Source: an uncultured Oscillospiraceae bacterium (GTDB lineage Bacteria > Bacillota > Clostridia > Oscillospirales > Oscillospiraceae). From it: a stretch of DNA of 64,000 bases. Both the position numbers and the translations under genes were made by a program. The stretch is taken from the NCBI GenBank assembly GCA_910587205.1, contig CAJULZ010000002.1, positions 1 to 64,000 on the forward strand, written 5' to 3'. The stretch's first letter is position 1. Each line of letters starts with the position of its first letter. Shown here piece after piece: positions 1-9,517 of this stretch. The notes beneath the pieces are model-generated. The model was given only the letters and a program-made list of their open reading frames with translations, made no database searches and had not been told where the DNA came from.

Positions 1-3000
1 GAAAAAGGCAACAAGAAAAAGCTGAGCGCGAAGGCGTTTACCGCCATCGTTGCGCCCCTGCTGGCAATTCTTCTGGCGTTTTCCATCGTGCTGTCCGTGG
101 TGACCACCTCCCGGTTTGACCTGGTTCTCCGGGACATCTTCGGCGAGACTGATTTCAGCAAGGGCGGCGCGGGCCATGATATTGACGCCAACTACTACAC
201 CCGGGATATCGCCGACTCCAAGGAGCTCCAGGCCGCCGAGCAGGCCTACGCCCGCAGGGCGGGGGCGGAGGGCTTTGTGCTCCTCTACAACCGGACGGAG
301 GACGGCGGGGGGCTGCCTGTGGCGGCGGGTTCCAAGCTGAGCCTGTTCTCCTCCTCCTCGGTGGATCTGCTGGCCGGCGGCACGGGCTCCGGCGTGTCCA
401 CCATCTCCAGCGATATGCGCACCGCCCTTACCGAACAGGGCTTTGCCGTCAACGAGGCGCTGTGGAAGTTTTACAGCGACAATCATGGGACATACACCCG
501 GGGCGGCGGCTCCATCATGTACGGCGGCGCGGAGGACTGGACCATCAAGGAGGCCCCAGTTTCCGCCATCCCCGACAGCGCCAAGAGCGAGGCGGAGGGC
601 ACCATCCCCGTGTTTTTCCTGGCCCGCACCGGCGGCGAGGGCCGGGACCTGGGCCGCTACATGGGCGAGTGGACCAATGTGACCGAGGACAAGGAGAAGC
701 ATTACCTGGAGCCTAACTCCGTGGAACTGGAGGTCATTCAGTACCTTAACGACACCTTCGACAATGTGATCCTGGTGGTCAACACCAACAACGCCTTCGA
801 GCTGGGCTGGGTGGCCGACTACCCTAACATCAGCGCGGTGCTGTGGGCCCCTGGCGCCGGGGGTGATACCTGCCGTTCCATCGCCGATGTGCTCAGCGGG
901 GCGGTCAACCCCTCCGGCCATTTGGTGGACACCTTCGCTTACGACGCGTTCTCCTCCCCCGCCATGCAGAACATGGGGGACATGATGCTGGTCAACGGCG
1001 GGCAGGACGTGGAGGCCGCCGTGTTCTACGACGAGGGTATCTATGTGGGCTATAAGTACTATGAGACCCGGTACTTCGACAAGGCTTTGGGCCAGGGCAA
1101 TGCCGGGGACTACGACTATGCCGCTACGGTGCAGTACCCCTTTGGCTACGGCGTTTCCTATACCACCTTTGAGTGGTCAGACTTTAAGATGGGCCAGATG
1201 GACGCTGACGGCAATATTGAACTCAGCGTTACCGTGAAGAACACCGGCGCGGTCACGGGCCGGGACGTGGTGCAGGTTTACCTCAACGCGCCCTATACGG
1301 ATTACGACCGGACGAACCACATTGAAAAGTCTGCCGTCACGCTGGTGGGTTTTGAAAAGACCGGCGAGCTTCAGCCCGGCCAGTCTGAGACCGTCACCGT
1401 CACGGTGAACCGGAAGGATTTCATCTCCTACGACGACGTGAATGCCAAGACCTACATCCTGGAGGCGGGGGATTACCTGCTCACCGCCGCTGAGAACGCC
1501 CACGCCGCCGCCGACAACTTCCTTGCTTACAATGGGCAGGATGTTGAGCCTCTGTTCGGTGGGGCGGACGCCTCCTTTGTGGACAAATGGAGCTACAGCT
1601 ACAGCGGCAACGGCGGGGTCGACAACGTGACCTACGCCAAATCCCTCGCCGGCGTGGACGTGACCAACCAGTTTGACCACGCGGTATACGACGAGCTCAC
1701 CCCCCGGGACCAGTACCTCACCCGGCAGGACTGGATCGGCACCTTCCCCCAGACCCACGGGGATCAGGACAGCAAGCGGCAGAGCCCCTTTAGCGAAAAG
1801 AACGGTTTCACCTGGGAGGTGGAGGTGTCCGACGCCATCCGGGATGCCATCAAGGCCAAGGGCGTGGGCGCATCCATGAACCCAATGACCGAGGAGGAGG
1901 CCGCCGCCAAGGCGGGGCAGTACGGGAAAAAGGGCGAGCTTGAACTCATCGACTTCCGGGGCCGGGATTATGACGAGGTGGAGGCCGAGGGCGGCTGGGA
2001 TGCCCTCATCGACCAGATGGACACCAATGAGCTGGAGGCCATCATCCGCAACGGCGGCTACCAGACTCTTGGCTCCGCCAACATCGCCAAACCCCGGGCC
2101 ATCGACTACGACGGCCCCTCCGGGCTCAACGAGGGCGGCATTACCCACGAGCCATACTCCATCACCTACCCCTGTGCTACCAACCTGGCCGCCAGCTGGG
2201 ATCGGCAGAATTCCTACCTCCATGGCTACTATGTGGGTGAGGACGCCTTGGCTGCCGACGGCAACTGGGGCAATCACCAGTATGTGGGGCTTATCACCGG
2301 CTGGTACGCCCCCGCGATGAACATCCACCGCACGCCGTTCGCCGGGCGCAACTTCGAGTACTATTCTGAGGACGGCTTCATCTCCGGCGAGTTCGCCCGG
2401 GAGGCGTCGGTGGCCTGTTCTGAAAAGGGAGTGTACGCTTACATTAAGCACTTTGCCCTAAACGACCAGGAGGATCACCGCAGCCATGTGGCCACCTTCT
2501 CCAACGAGCAGGCCATTCGGGAGATCTACCTCAAGCCCTTCCAGACTTGCATTGAGGAGCGGGGAACCACCCCCATCAAGGTCCAGGAGTACGATGCGGC
2601 CTCCCAGTCCTACACCGAGAAAATGGTGGAGATCCCCGCTATCATGGCGGTCATGTCCTCCTTCAACCGCATCGGCTGTACCTGGGCGGGGGGCAACTAC
2701 AACCTGCTCACCGGGGTGCTGCGCAATGAATGGGGCTTTGACGGCACCATCATCACCGACTACGACGGCGGCGGCGTCATGGACACCGAGCAGTGCGTCC
2801 GGGCCGGGGGCGATTTGAAACTGACGGGCTTTGAGGTGGACGCGCCTATTGACGTGAGCAACCCCGCCTCCCAGTACTTTGCCCGTCAGGCCATTAAGCA
2901 TATCCTGTATACCACGGTAAACTCCAACGCCATGAACGGCATCGTCCACGGCACCTCCGTGGGTGAGCTGCCCTTCGCCAACTACTACTTTATCCTCATC

Positions 3001-3087
3001 GGTGAGGCGGTAGTGGCCGCGGGGCTGATTGTGTGGGGCACGATTGCCATCGTGCGGCGGTGGAAAAGGGAGAAGGCTGGAAACTGA
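1..3087 (+). CDS. Glycoside hydrolase family 3 protein with permuted domains, membrane-anchored (5' end outside window)
   Basis: The reading frame is open from base 1, so the true start lies upstream of the window. The first visible residues form a hydrophobic membrane segment (about nt 45-105). GH3 domains then appear in swapped order. First comes the C-terminal alpha/beta sandwich (EGFVLLYNRTEDGG), then a fibronectin-III-like domain (VKNTGAVTGRDVVQVYLN), then the catalytic barrel with GRNFEYYSEDG, KHFALNDQE and IITDYDG. The likely nucleophile Asp codon is at 2758-2760. This order is known in some clostridial beta-glucosidases such as that of Ruminococcus albus. A second membrane segment and a basic tail (RRWKREK) end the protein, which suggests the enzyme body faces outside between two anchors. 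The intact protein at 44399-47446 shares this architecture. Substrate is unknown; a beta-glucosidase or beta-xylosidase is most likely. Confidence 0.88.
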   Translation, partial: EKGNKKKLSAKAFTAIVAPLLAILLAFSIVLSVVTTSRFDLVLRDIFGETDFSKGGAGHDIDANYYTRDIADSKELQAAEQAYARRAGAEGFVLLYNRTEDGGGLPVAAGSKLSLFSSSSVDLLAGGTGSGVSTISSDMRTALTEQGFAVNEALWKFYSDNHGTYTRGGGSIMYGGAEDWTIKEAPVSAIPDSAKSEAEGTIPVFFLARTGGEGRDLGRYMGEWTNVTEDKEKHYLEPNSVELEVIQYLNDTFDNVILVVNTNNAFELGWVADYPNISAVLWAPGAGGDTCRSIADVLSGAVNPSGHLVDTFAYDAFSSPAMQNMGDMMLVNGGQDVEAAVFYDEGIYVGYKYYETRYFDKALGQGNAGDYDYAATVQYPFGYGVSYTTFEWSDFKMGQMDADGNIELSVTVKNTGAVTGRDVVQVYLNAPYTDYDRTNHIEKSAVTLVGFEKTGELQPGQSETVTVTVNRKDFISYDDVNAKTYILEAGDYLLTAAENAHAAADNFLAYNGQDVEPLFGGADASFVDKWSYSYSGNGGVDNVTYAKSLAGVDVTNQFDHAVYDELTPRDQYLTRQDWIGTFPQTHGDQDSKRQSPFSEKNGFTWEVEVSDAIRDAIKAKGVGASMNPMTEEEAAAKAGQYGKKGELELIDFRGRDYDEVEAEGGWDALIDQMDTNELEAIIRNGGYQTLGSANIAKPRAIDYDGPSGLNEGGITHEPYSITYPCATNLAASWDRQNSYLHGYYVGEDALAADGNWGNHQYVGLITGWYAPAMNIHRTPFAGRNFEYYSEDGFISGEFAREASVACSEKGVYAYIKHFALNDQEDHRSHVATFSNEQAIREIYLKPFQTCIEERGTTPIKVQEYDAASQSYTEKMVEIPAIMAVMSSFNRIGCTWAGGNYNLLTGVLRNEWGFDGTIITDYDGGGVMDTEQCVRAGGDLKLTGFEVDAPIDVSNPASQYFARQAIKHILYTTVNSNAMNGIVHGTSVGELPFANYYFILIGEAVVAAGLIVWGTIAIVRRWKREKAGN

Positions 3088-3142
3088 CCTCACCTGCGGC
3101 ACACGAAGAGAACACCGGAACGCCGGTGATTCTATAATCCTC

Positions 3143-3188
3143 ATTCAGCAACAGCCGGACTCCGTAAGGGGCCCGGCTGTTGCTGAAT
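3143..3188 (+). terminator. Hairpin downstream of the GH3 gene
   Basis: A perfect 16-bp inverted repeat (3143-3158 and 3173-3188) starts 55 bases after the GH3 stop. No clear T-run follows. The bases just before it (3130-3147) closely match those before the hairpin that ends the other permuted GH3 gene at about 47480, so the 3' ends of the paralogues are related. From 3189 to 3363 I see nothing further. Confidence 0.6.
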
Positions 3189-3363
3189 CAAAAGGTGGAT
3201 GGGACTATCCTGCCGCGCTAATGGATGTCCATTTTGGATGTACCAACGCATACGCTGCTCTGAGGATAAGTGCTGATTTATGGCCTTGAAAATCTCCATT
3301 ATCTGTTTCAGACCTGTCATTCTCGTGACAATTTCTGCTTGCTTGGTACAACTGGGCACTCCC

Positions 3364-3388
3364 TGACCACATATTTGCCCACAGACAG
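3364..3388 (+). repeat. Dispersed boundary repeat, copy 1 (divergent)
   Basis: This stretch begins TGACCACATA and ends CCACAGACAG. It is a diverged copy of a 25-bp sequence found at 22233-22257 and 47726-47750, with a partial copy at 60594-60610. Each copy sits at the edge of an accessory block; this one lies beside the integrase tail remnant at 3433. Confidence 0.55.
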
Positions 3389-3432
3389 AAAAAACCAGCC
3401 CGTCGGGAGTATCCCAGCGGGCTGCGTGCTGT

Positions 3433-3606
3433 TCAGCTTGCCTTATTCTCTGTTCTCAGCCGCTCCTTCTCAGCAGCTACCTCCGTTTTCATCTCGGTTA
3501 TCATTATTGTCAGCAGCTTTTCACATTCTTCCGCCGTGTCAGCGTAGATGTCCCGGGTTCGCTTTGTTCCATCGGGCCAAGTAACCGTATACCTTCCGTT
3601 CCGGCG
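3433..3606 (-). pseudogene. Tyrosine recombinase C-terminal tail remnant
   Basis: The minus strand encodes a short piece containing GRYTVTWPDGTKRTRDIYAD and EECEKLL, ending with a stop at 3433. It closely matches the C-terminal tail of the recombinase at 24563-25995 (WRYSPIWSDGQKHARNVYAH, EECEKLL). No catalytic Arg, His or Tyr motifs remain upstream. This is therefore a leftover of an integrase, marking an old insertion between the GH3 and GH2 genes. Confidence 0.65.
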
Positions 3607-3738
3607 CCCACCTTTGGTTTGCCCCAAATATCCGCAAGATATGACTGCCTGTGGGCAAAAGGGAATGGACAGAGAGCAAGTCGCTTTTTCGACGGCTTTG
3701 AGCTGAAGCAAGTGTAGATTAGGCTCGAGATGTTTTGC

Positions 3739-6700
3739 CTAAATATGCTGAATATATTCCGCCATGGCGTCGGTGAGCCGATCCGTCCATACGTCCACAT
3801 CATGCTGCACCGCTCCGGTGAGGGCATAGAAGCTCTCCGCTTGGGTGAGCAGCCTGTCCAGTCCGCGATCTGCGGTTTGGCGGGCCAGTGCCTGGAGCTG
3901 CTGATACGCTTGATCCAGTGCTGTTTTGTCCGGCGGTGTGGTCATGTCTTTTGGCCTCACCCGGATGATTTGTACGGCGTGGATATTCCCAGGATTGGCC
4001 GCGCCGGGGACGAACAGCGTGCCCCACACCGGGTAGTCGCAGGGGATGTCCGGACGATAAGTGCCCCAGGTCCACACCACGTCCGCCTGTGCGGTGCTCC
4101 CGTCCGCCAGCGTGACGGATACCCTGTCCGGCAGGGCAGCCCGTTCCAGTGCCCGCTCCAGCGGCGTGCCGAAGCGCACCTCACAGACGGGCAGAGGCTC
4201 CACGGCGGCGATGAGGGGCGCGTTAAACAGGGCCAGGCGGGAAATGCTCACCGCATTGGAGTCGCCGGTGTGCATGACGGCCCAGTCCACGTTCAGCCGG
4301 AGATACCGCACGGACCGGGGCGGGAAGGCGAACAGCTTATCTTCCCCGGCGGCGGCCTCGTCCCATTCGCCCCGGCAGACGGTTTCAAAATGCTTCCCGT
4401 CCAGGCTGGCGGACAGACTGGCCCGCAGGATGGCCCCACGCGTGCTCCCCGCCCACGCACCGCACAGAAAGGCGCACGCCTCGGTCTCCTCCGGCAGCTC
4501 GATTTGTACCCATTGGGGCATCCGCTGGGCCCGGTCCAGATAGTTGGTCTGCCAATAGGCGCCGGGGCCGCCGTTCAGCATATCCGAGACGGGGTGCTGG
4601 GGATGGCTGCTGGAAGCGGTGATGACCGCCCCCTCCAACGAAACAGGCCGGGCAATCGGTTCTCCCACCCGGAGGGCAAGGCTGTCCGCAAACCAGGCGT
4701 CTCCCTTGACGCAGACGGCGGACAGCTTGGCAATCCCCGGCTTCAGGCCCAGCACATGGCCGGTCTCGTCCACCTGTGCCACCGATGGATCAGAGCTATG
4801 GAAAGCCAGCCGCCAGCCCTCCGGCAGGCCGCAGGGCCCATGGCTGTCAAAGCAGTCCACGGAAAAGGCAGCGCGCTCCCCCGCGTCCAGTCTGGGCGCG
4901 CCCCCCAGTCGGATGGCGGTGAGCTCCAGCGGCGGCAGATAGGGGCGCAGTAGCCCCGGCTCCAGCGCCGCCTCAGGCTGGAAGCTTTCGCCGCCCACAT
5001 AGCGGTAAATGGCGGACAGCAGGGCCCGGGAGGCGGGGTCATCCTTTCCCAGCAAATCCACGGTGGACACAAACAGCCGCCCCGGCCCCACCCTGGCCTC
5101 AAAGAGCAGAGCCAGGCGGTCGGGCAGGTCGATGGAGGCGATGGGCTGGACCATGGGCCGCAGATCGGCGGGAAACTCGTTAATGAGCAGGCCCCGGGCG
5201 TTTTGCAGCGGCTCGAACCACTGCCAATCCCCGAAATCGTCCGTGGGGAACTGGGCAAACATCGGGTGGTCCTGCTCCACACAAATGCCCAGGGAATATC
5301 CGCCGGGGTCGTTGGTGTGGAACATGGGGCTCCAGAAGTCGGGCCGGAAGGACACCGCGCGGCTGCGGGGCAGGGCGGCGGGCGTGCCCTCGGAGATCAT
5401 CAGCACCGTTCTGCCCTCTGCCAGCGCCTGCTGCGCCTGCTTGTCATAGGTGCGGCACAGCGTCACGTGCTCCGGCAGGGACAGGCTGGGCTCAGGCGGG
5501 AACAGCCACAGGGAGTAGTCGTTGACGCCGGGGGAGAGGGGGGCGTCATATTCTCCCTCCAAGGCCAGCGTCAGGCGGAGGGCACGGGGGGCGGACAGCC
5601 AGGGGAGCTCCACATGAATGGTTCCCAACTCGGTGACGCCTCCCTGGGGGACGGCCCGGGCCGGGAGATTGCCCCGGGCCAGTTCTGTCCCCCGGCCGTC
5701 CTCCACCACCCAGGCCACCGCCAGCTCCGCCGGGGCAGGAGAATAGTTGGACACGACGATTTCCGCCGCCAGCGTCTCGCCGCCCTCCCACACGAACCTG
5801 GGCAGACGGGCCAGTACCGCCAGCTCACAGCAGGAGCGGCGGAACTCCTCCGGGGTGACGGCCCCCTTGCTGCGGAAAAAGCTGTCCAGCAAACCCACCA
5901 GGGCGGTGCCCTGGCCGGAGAAATCCTGGAGGCCCAGCAGCAAAAACCCTCCCGCCCCCGCCGTGCGCAGGTAGGATTCCACAAATCGGCGGTACAGCAT
6001 GGCCGCCAGCTTGCCGGTGGCCCGGCGGAAGTCCCCCGCCCGGTCCGCCAGCCCCGCCTGGGCCAGCACATCCCGGAAATGCTCCAGATTTCGGGGCTTG
6101 AGCACGCCGTCATAGGCGGGCAGCTCCTTGTCGTAGTCGGGATATACCTGGAGCTGGCCCACCTCATGGCCGGTGATGGGGATGGGGGCGGATTGGACTG
6201 CCTCGGCGTAGTCCCAGTCGGTGCGGGGCTCGGTCAGGGGAAGGTAGCCGGGGACGATCCATTTGGAGGCAAAATCGGCACTGGGCGGATAGGTGCTGTG
6301 GCCCGCGATGTCAGAGTACAGCAGATCCGGCTCCAGGCTCTTGCAGAACTTCAGAAACTCCTCATAGTAGTAAAACCCAATCCGCTCCTCGTTGCCCAGG
6401 GCGAACATGACGAAGGAGGGAGAGTTGAGGTATTCCGCGAAGATCCGCCGGGTATCCTCCTCATAGTAGCGCACGTCGGTGTCGTCCCCCTGGGCGATAT
6501 CCCCGAACATCCGCCGCCCCCAGTGGGGCAGCTCCACATAGAGGTACAGCCCCAGCCGGTCGGCGGCCCGGAACGCCGCCTTGGGGGGCGCCCAGGTGTG
6601 GAAACGGACGTGGTTCAAGCCGTAGTCCTTGTAAATTTGGAAGATGTCCAGCCAGTCTGCCAGCCCCATAGGGGCGTACCCGGTTTTGGGGAAGATAGCG

Positions 6701-7659
6701 CAGTTGATCTCCCCCCGGAGCTGGGTGGGCCGTCCGTTGATGAAGAACTGCCGTCCGCCCTGGTTGGACCCGGTAGTAAAGGCCCGCATCCCGAAGTCCT
6801 CCGCCGCAGTGTCCCATAGGACGCCATCCGCATAGGCCTCCGCCGTCATGCGGTACAGGGCGGGGCGGAACTCGTCCCACAGCAGGGGGTGTTCCCCCAT
6901 GTGGTGGATCGCGGATAGGGTGATCACCGTTTCCCCCGGCGCGAAGCGGAACGCCACCCGCTGGCGGGCGGTTTTCTGGACGGGCTGATTTGAGTTCCAG
7001 CTCTCCGCCTGTAGGACGATCTCGCCCCGCAGCTCTCCTGATCCGCCCAGCCGGGTGAGCGTCAACTCCGCCCGGACGGCGCGGGCGGATACATCGGGCC
7101 GCAGCCGCAGGGCGGAGACAGACAGGGCCGGGGGCGATTCCAGCTTAAGCTCCCCCACGATGCCGTTCCAGTTGGTCTGGCCGTGCTCGGTGATCTGGTG
7201 GGACCAGGCCTCCCCCTCCCACAGGGTGGAGTACATGGCGTGGGGCATCCCGGCGGGTGAGTTGTCCACCTCCACCGTCAGGGTGTGGGTGTTCCCCGGA
7301 CGACACAGGGGGGTGAGGTCATAGCGGTGGGGGGTGGTGTAGCTTTTACACTGGGGCCCCGCCAGGTGCCCATCCACCCACACCCGGGTCTTTTTCGTCC
7401 GCTCCAGGTGGAGGAACAGGGGCCGTTCCGCCCACTCCGCCGGGATGGATATCTCCCGCTGGTAGACGGCGGGGCCGGTGTAGACGAAATCCCGATGGAG
7501 GTGGCGAGGGGTAACACTGCCGGAGTTATCCCGCCCCTTGCGGTTTTCGTCCATGGTGCCGGGGAGGCGGACGGTTTCGCCGGAGAAGGCCGTGTCCTCC
7601 GCCGCGCCCATGAAAAACTGCCACGGGCCGGACAGGTCGATAAAAGGATGCTGATCCAT
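3739..7659 (-). CDS. Glycoside hydrolase family 2 protein with Ig-like and F5/8 type C (discoidin) domains
   Basis: This 1306-residue protein has the GH2 order: sugar-binding jelly roll (IDLSGPWQF, about 5-200), immunoglobulin-like sandwich, then a TIM barrel. The barrel has the acid/base Glu in FALGNEE (about residue 424) and the nucleophile Glu in ITGHEVGQ (about residue 499). Downstream come Ig-like regions (SDPSVAQVDETGHVLGLKPG), a discoidin-like carbohydrate-binding domain (about 1010-1150, WVQIELPEE) and a helical tail. There is no signal peptide, so it probably acts in the cytoplasm on imported oligosaccharides. I chose ATG 7659 because AAAGGGG sits correctly before it; an upstream in-frame ATG at 7755 lacks one. 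The gene is divergent from the oxidative sugar operon, so it may release that operon's sugar. Beta-galactosidase or alpha-L-arabinopyranosidase activity would fit, but specificity cannot be read here. Confidence 0.85.
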   Translation of the reverse strand: MDQHPFIDLSGPWQFFMGAAEDTAFSGETVRLPGTMDENRKGRDNSGSVTPRHLHRDFVYTGPAVYQREISIPAEWAERPLFLHLERTKKTRVWVDGHLAGPQCKSYTTPHRYDLTPLCRPGNTHTLTVEVDNSPAGMPHAMYSTLWEGEAWSHQITEHGQTNWNGIVGELKLESPPALSVSALRLRPDVSARAVRAELTLTRLGGSGELRGEIVLQAESWNSNQPVQKTARQRVAFRFAPGETVITLSAIHHMGEHPLLWDEFRPALYRMTAEAYADGVLWDTAAEDFGMRAFTTGSNQGGRQFFINGRPTQLRGEINCAIFPKTGYAPMGLADWLDIFQIYKDYGLNHVRFHTWAPPKAAFRAADRLGLYLYVELPHWGRRMFGDIAQGDDTDVRYYEEDTRRIFAEYLNSPSFVMFALGNEERIGFYYYEEFLKFCKSLEPDLLYSDIAGHSTYPPSADFASKWIVPGYLPLTEPRTDWDYAEAVQSAPIPITGHEVGQLQVYPDYDKELPAYDGVLKPRNLEHFRDVLAQAGLADRAGDFRRATGKLAAMLYRRFVESYLRTAGAGGFLLLGLQDFSGQGTALVGLLDSFFRSKGAVTPEEFRRSCCELAVLARLPRFVWEGGETLAAEIVVSNYSPAPAELAVAWVVEDGRGTELARGNLPARAVPQGGVTELGTIHVELPWLSAPRALRLTLALEGEYDAPLSPGVNDYSLWLFPPEPSLSLPEHVTLCRTYDKQAQQALAEGRTVLMISEGTPAALPRSRAVSFRPDFWSPMFHTNDPGGYSLGICVEQDHPMFAQFPTDDFGDWQWFEPLQNARGLLINEFPADLRPMVQPIASIDLPDRLALLFEARVGPGRLFVSTVDLLGKDDPASRALLSAIYRYVGGESFQPEAALEPGLLRPYLPPLELTAIRLGGAPRLDAGERAAFSVDCFDSHGPCGLPEGWRLAFHSSDPSVAQVDETGHVLGLKPGIAKLSAVCVKGDAWFADSLALRVGEPIARPVSLEGAVITASSSHPQHPVSDMLNGGPGAYWQTNYLDRAQRMPQWVQIELPEETEACAFLCGAWAGSTRGAILRASLSASLDGKHFETVCRGEWDEAAAGEDKLFAFPPRSVRYLRLNVDWAVMHTGDSNAVSISRLALFNAPLIAAVEPLPVCEVRFGTPLERALERAALPDRVSVTLADGSTAQADVVWTWGTYRPDIPCDYPVWGTLFVPGAANPGNIHAVQIIRVRPKDMTTPPDKTALDQAYQQLQALARQTADRGLDRLLTQAESFYALTGAVQHDVDVWTDRLTDAMAEYIQHI

Positions 7660-7858
7660 AAAAAAGCCCCTTTCTTTTGCGGGTGCTCTGCCCCCAGGGC
7701 AGGACAGCGGGTTATCTTCAATTAAAATCGTACCATACTGAAAAGAGTGGGGCAAGTTCCGAATTGTACAATCGAAATTGCCGAAAAGGCTTGGAAATGA
7801 TAGACCAAATTTGTAGATGATGCTACAATGAGCAAAACGGACAGAGAGAAGGGAACCT
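7660..7858. promoter_or_regulatory. Divergent promoter region between GH2 and the lactonase operon
   Basis: For the plus strand, TAGACC (7801-7806) and TACAAT (7824-7829) are spaced by 17 bases. For the minus strand, a weak TTGCCC/TACGAT pair with 17-base spacing faces the GH2 gene. Between them, 7751-7782 is an imperfect inverted repeat (outer arms GGCAA and TTGCC, core TTGTACAA), a plausible operator for one of the nearby AraC regulators. Confidence 0.45.
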
Positions 7859-8728
7859 ATGATGACAGCAGCCTGTGTTTATCGGCCGGAGTGTGTATTG
7901 GGTGAAGGCTGCGCTTGGAGTGGCAGTGAGCGGAGCCTTTATTTTACCGATATCGAGCGGGGGATGGTGCACCGGCTGGAATTTAATGAGATCGGCACAC
8001 CCGGGCGGGATACTGTTTACCCTCAACAGGCCCAGACAGGGAGCCTCGTCTTTCACCATGCGGGGGGATTTGTGGCGGCAGTGACGGACCACCTGATATG
8101 GAACTGCCCCGATGGCACACAGAGGGTTCTTCTGCGGCAGAAGCACCCCGGTCCGCTGCGCTACAACGACGGGAAGTGCGACCGCCACGGCAATCTTTGG
8201 GTGGGTACTATGGCTATCGACCAGGGCTGGTCGGGGGCGTCCGGCGGCGGGAGCCTCTATTGCATCCGGGACGGGCAGATCCTGGCGGAATATCCGGGGT
8301 ACACCATCCCCAATGGGCTGGACTGGAGCGGGGATGGCAGTGTGCTCTACCACATCGACACGCCCCGGCAGTGTGTGGACGCCTACACGGTGACAAATCA
8401 ATTCACGCTTTCCAACCGCCGGAGCGTGATCACAGTCCCCAAGGAAGATGGGAGTCCCGATGGGATGTGCGCCGATGAGAACGGAAACCTGTGGATCGCG
8501 CTGTGGGGCGGAGGGAAGGTGGTCTGCTGTGATCCGGTTTCCGGCAAACAGCTGGAGGAGGTGCTGGTGCCTGAACCCTATGTTTCCTGCTGCTGTTTCG
8601 GCGGAATAGACGGACAGGAACTGTTCATCACCACCGCAAAGGATGAAAACGGCGCGGGCGGCCAGCTCTACCGGGCCCGCGTGGGCGTGAGGGGCGGCAG
8701 GCGATACTTATACGGGGGAAACCCTTAA
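7859..8728 (+). CDS. SMP-30/gluconolactonase family sugar lactonase
   Basis: This is a 289-residue six-bladed beta-propeller of the SMP-30/regucalcin family, which hydrolyses aldonolactones to aldonates using a divalent metal. Metal-ligand positions are visible: the early Glu (LGEGCAWS), Asn in RYNDGKCDRHGNLWVGTM, Asn in IPNGLDWS and Asp in SPDGMCADENGNLWIA. The length is typical. Two adjacent ATG codons (7859, 7862) follow AAGGGA, and the second has better spacing. It is the first gene of a tight plus-strand operon with a dehydrogenase, a dehydratase and an aldolase. That places it as step two of a non-phosphorylative oxidative route, likely a sugar-1,4-lactonase. Confidence 0.85.
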   Translation: MMTAACVYRPECVLGEGCAWSGSERSLYFTDIERGMVHRLEFNEIGTPGRDTVYPQQAQTGSLVFHHAGGFVAAVTDHLIWNCPDGTQRVLLRQKHPGPLRYNDGKCDRHGNLWVGTMAIDQGWSGASGGGSLYCIRDGQILAEYPGYTIPNGLDWSGDGSVLYHIDTPRQCVDAYTVTNQFTLSNRRSVITVPKEDGSPDGMCADENGNLWIALWGGGKVVCCDPVSGKQLEEVLVPEPYVSCCCFGGIDGQELFITTAKDENGAGGQLYRARVGVRGGRRYLYGGNP

Positions 8729-8745
8729 ACGGGAGGGAAACGGAT

Positions 8746-9504
8746 ATGCGCAGAAAGACGGCGCTGATCACGGGGGCGGCTAAAGGCATCGGCCGAACCG
8801 TCACCATAGAGCTGGCCCGGGCGGGCTACAACGCGGTAATCAACTACCACAGCGACGAAAACGCGGCCCGGATGTTAAAGGAAGAGGTCGAGGGGTACGG
8901 TGTGCGGGCGCTGACGCTATACGCGGACATGGCGTCGGTGGCGGACATCAAGGAGATGTATGGGCGGGCCGTGGACGAGTTCGGGCAGCTCGACCTGGTG
9001 GTGAACAATGCGGGCATCAGCAGCGAGGTATACTTTTTGGACGCCTGCGAGGAGGAGTTCGACCGCATGACCGCAATTGACTGGAAGGGGCTGTACTTCA
9101 GCAGCCAGTGCGCCGCCCGCCACATGGTGGAGAAGGGAGTCAAGGGGGTCATCATCAACATCTCCTCCAACCAGGTGGATGGCTGCTGGCCTCGGGCCAC
9201 CATCTACGGCCCCACCAAGGCGGCGGTGTCCAAGTTCACCAAAAATGCGGCCATGGAACTGTCCTTGAAGGGCGTCCGCATGGCGGCGGTGGCCCCGGGC
9301 TACACCGACGTGGGCTGGGAGCCGGGGGATGTCCGGCTGGAGGCGGCCTCCCGCCTGCCCTTGCGGCGGTTCGCTTCCACCACGGAGATCGCCAAAGCGG
9401 TGGTCTATCTGGCTTCGGATGACGCGGCCTACATTACCGGAAGCACCCTGACCATCGACGGCGGAGCCACCCTGCCGGTGGTGGCGGCCAACGATTTTGT
9501 GTAA
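8746..9504 (+). CDS. SDR-family sugar dehydrogenase
   Basis: A 252-residue classical short-chain dehydrogenase. It has the cofactor motif TGAAKGIG near the N-terminus, NNAGISS, the catalytic Ser in NISSNQVD and the catalytic Tyr/Lys in YGPTKAAVSKF. It ends with the usual YITGSTLTIDGG. Ribosome site GGAGGG precedes ATG 8746. By position in the operon it probably oxidises an aldose at C1 to the lactone (as in glucose or arabinose 1-dehydrogenases), feeding the SMP-30 lactonase upstream. Alternatively it could oxidise a later keto-deoxy intermediate, as in fucose and rhamnose oxidative routes. The motif set alone does not settle the substrate. Confidence 0.85.
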   Translation: MRRKTALITGAAKGIGRTVTIELARAGYNAVINYHSDENAARMLKEEVEGYGVRALTLYADMASVADIKEMYGRAVDEFGQLDLVVNNAGISSEVYFLDACEEEFDRMTAIDWKGLYFSSQCAARHMVEKGVKGVIINISSNQVDGCWPRATIYGPTKAAVSKFTKNAAMELSLKGVRMAAVAPGYTDVGWEPGDVRLEAASRLPLRRFASTTEIAKAVVYLASDDAAYITGSTLTIDGGATLPVVAANDFV

Positions 9505-9517
9505 GGGGTTGGCCGTG

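Noticed and set aside
1177..2451. Open frame of 424 codons on the minus strand
   Set aside because: Antisense to the GH3 gene at the window start; no supporting motif or ribosome site.
5203..6819. Open frame of 538 codons on the plus strand
   Set aside because: Antisense to the GH2 gene, which has clear catalytic motifs on the minus strand.
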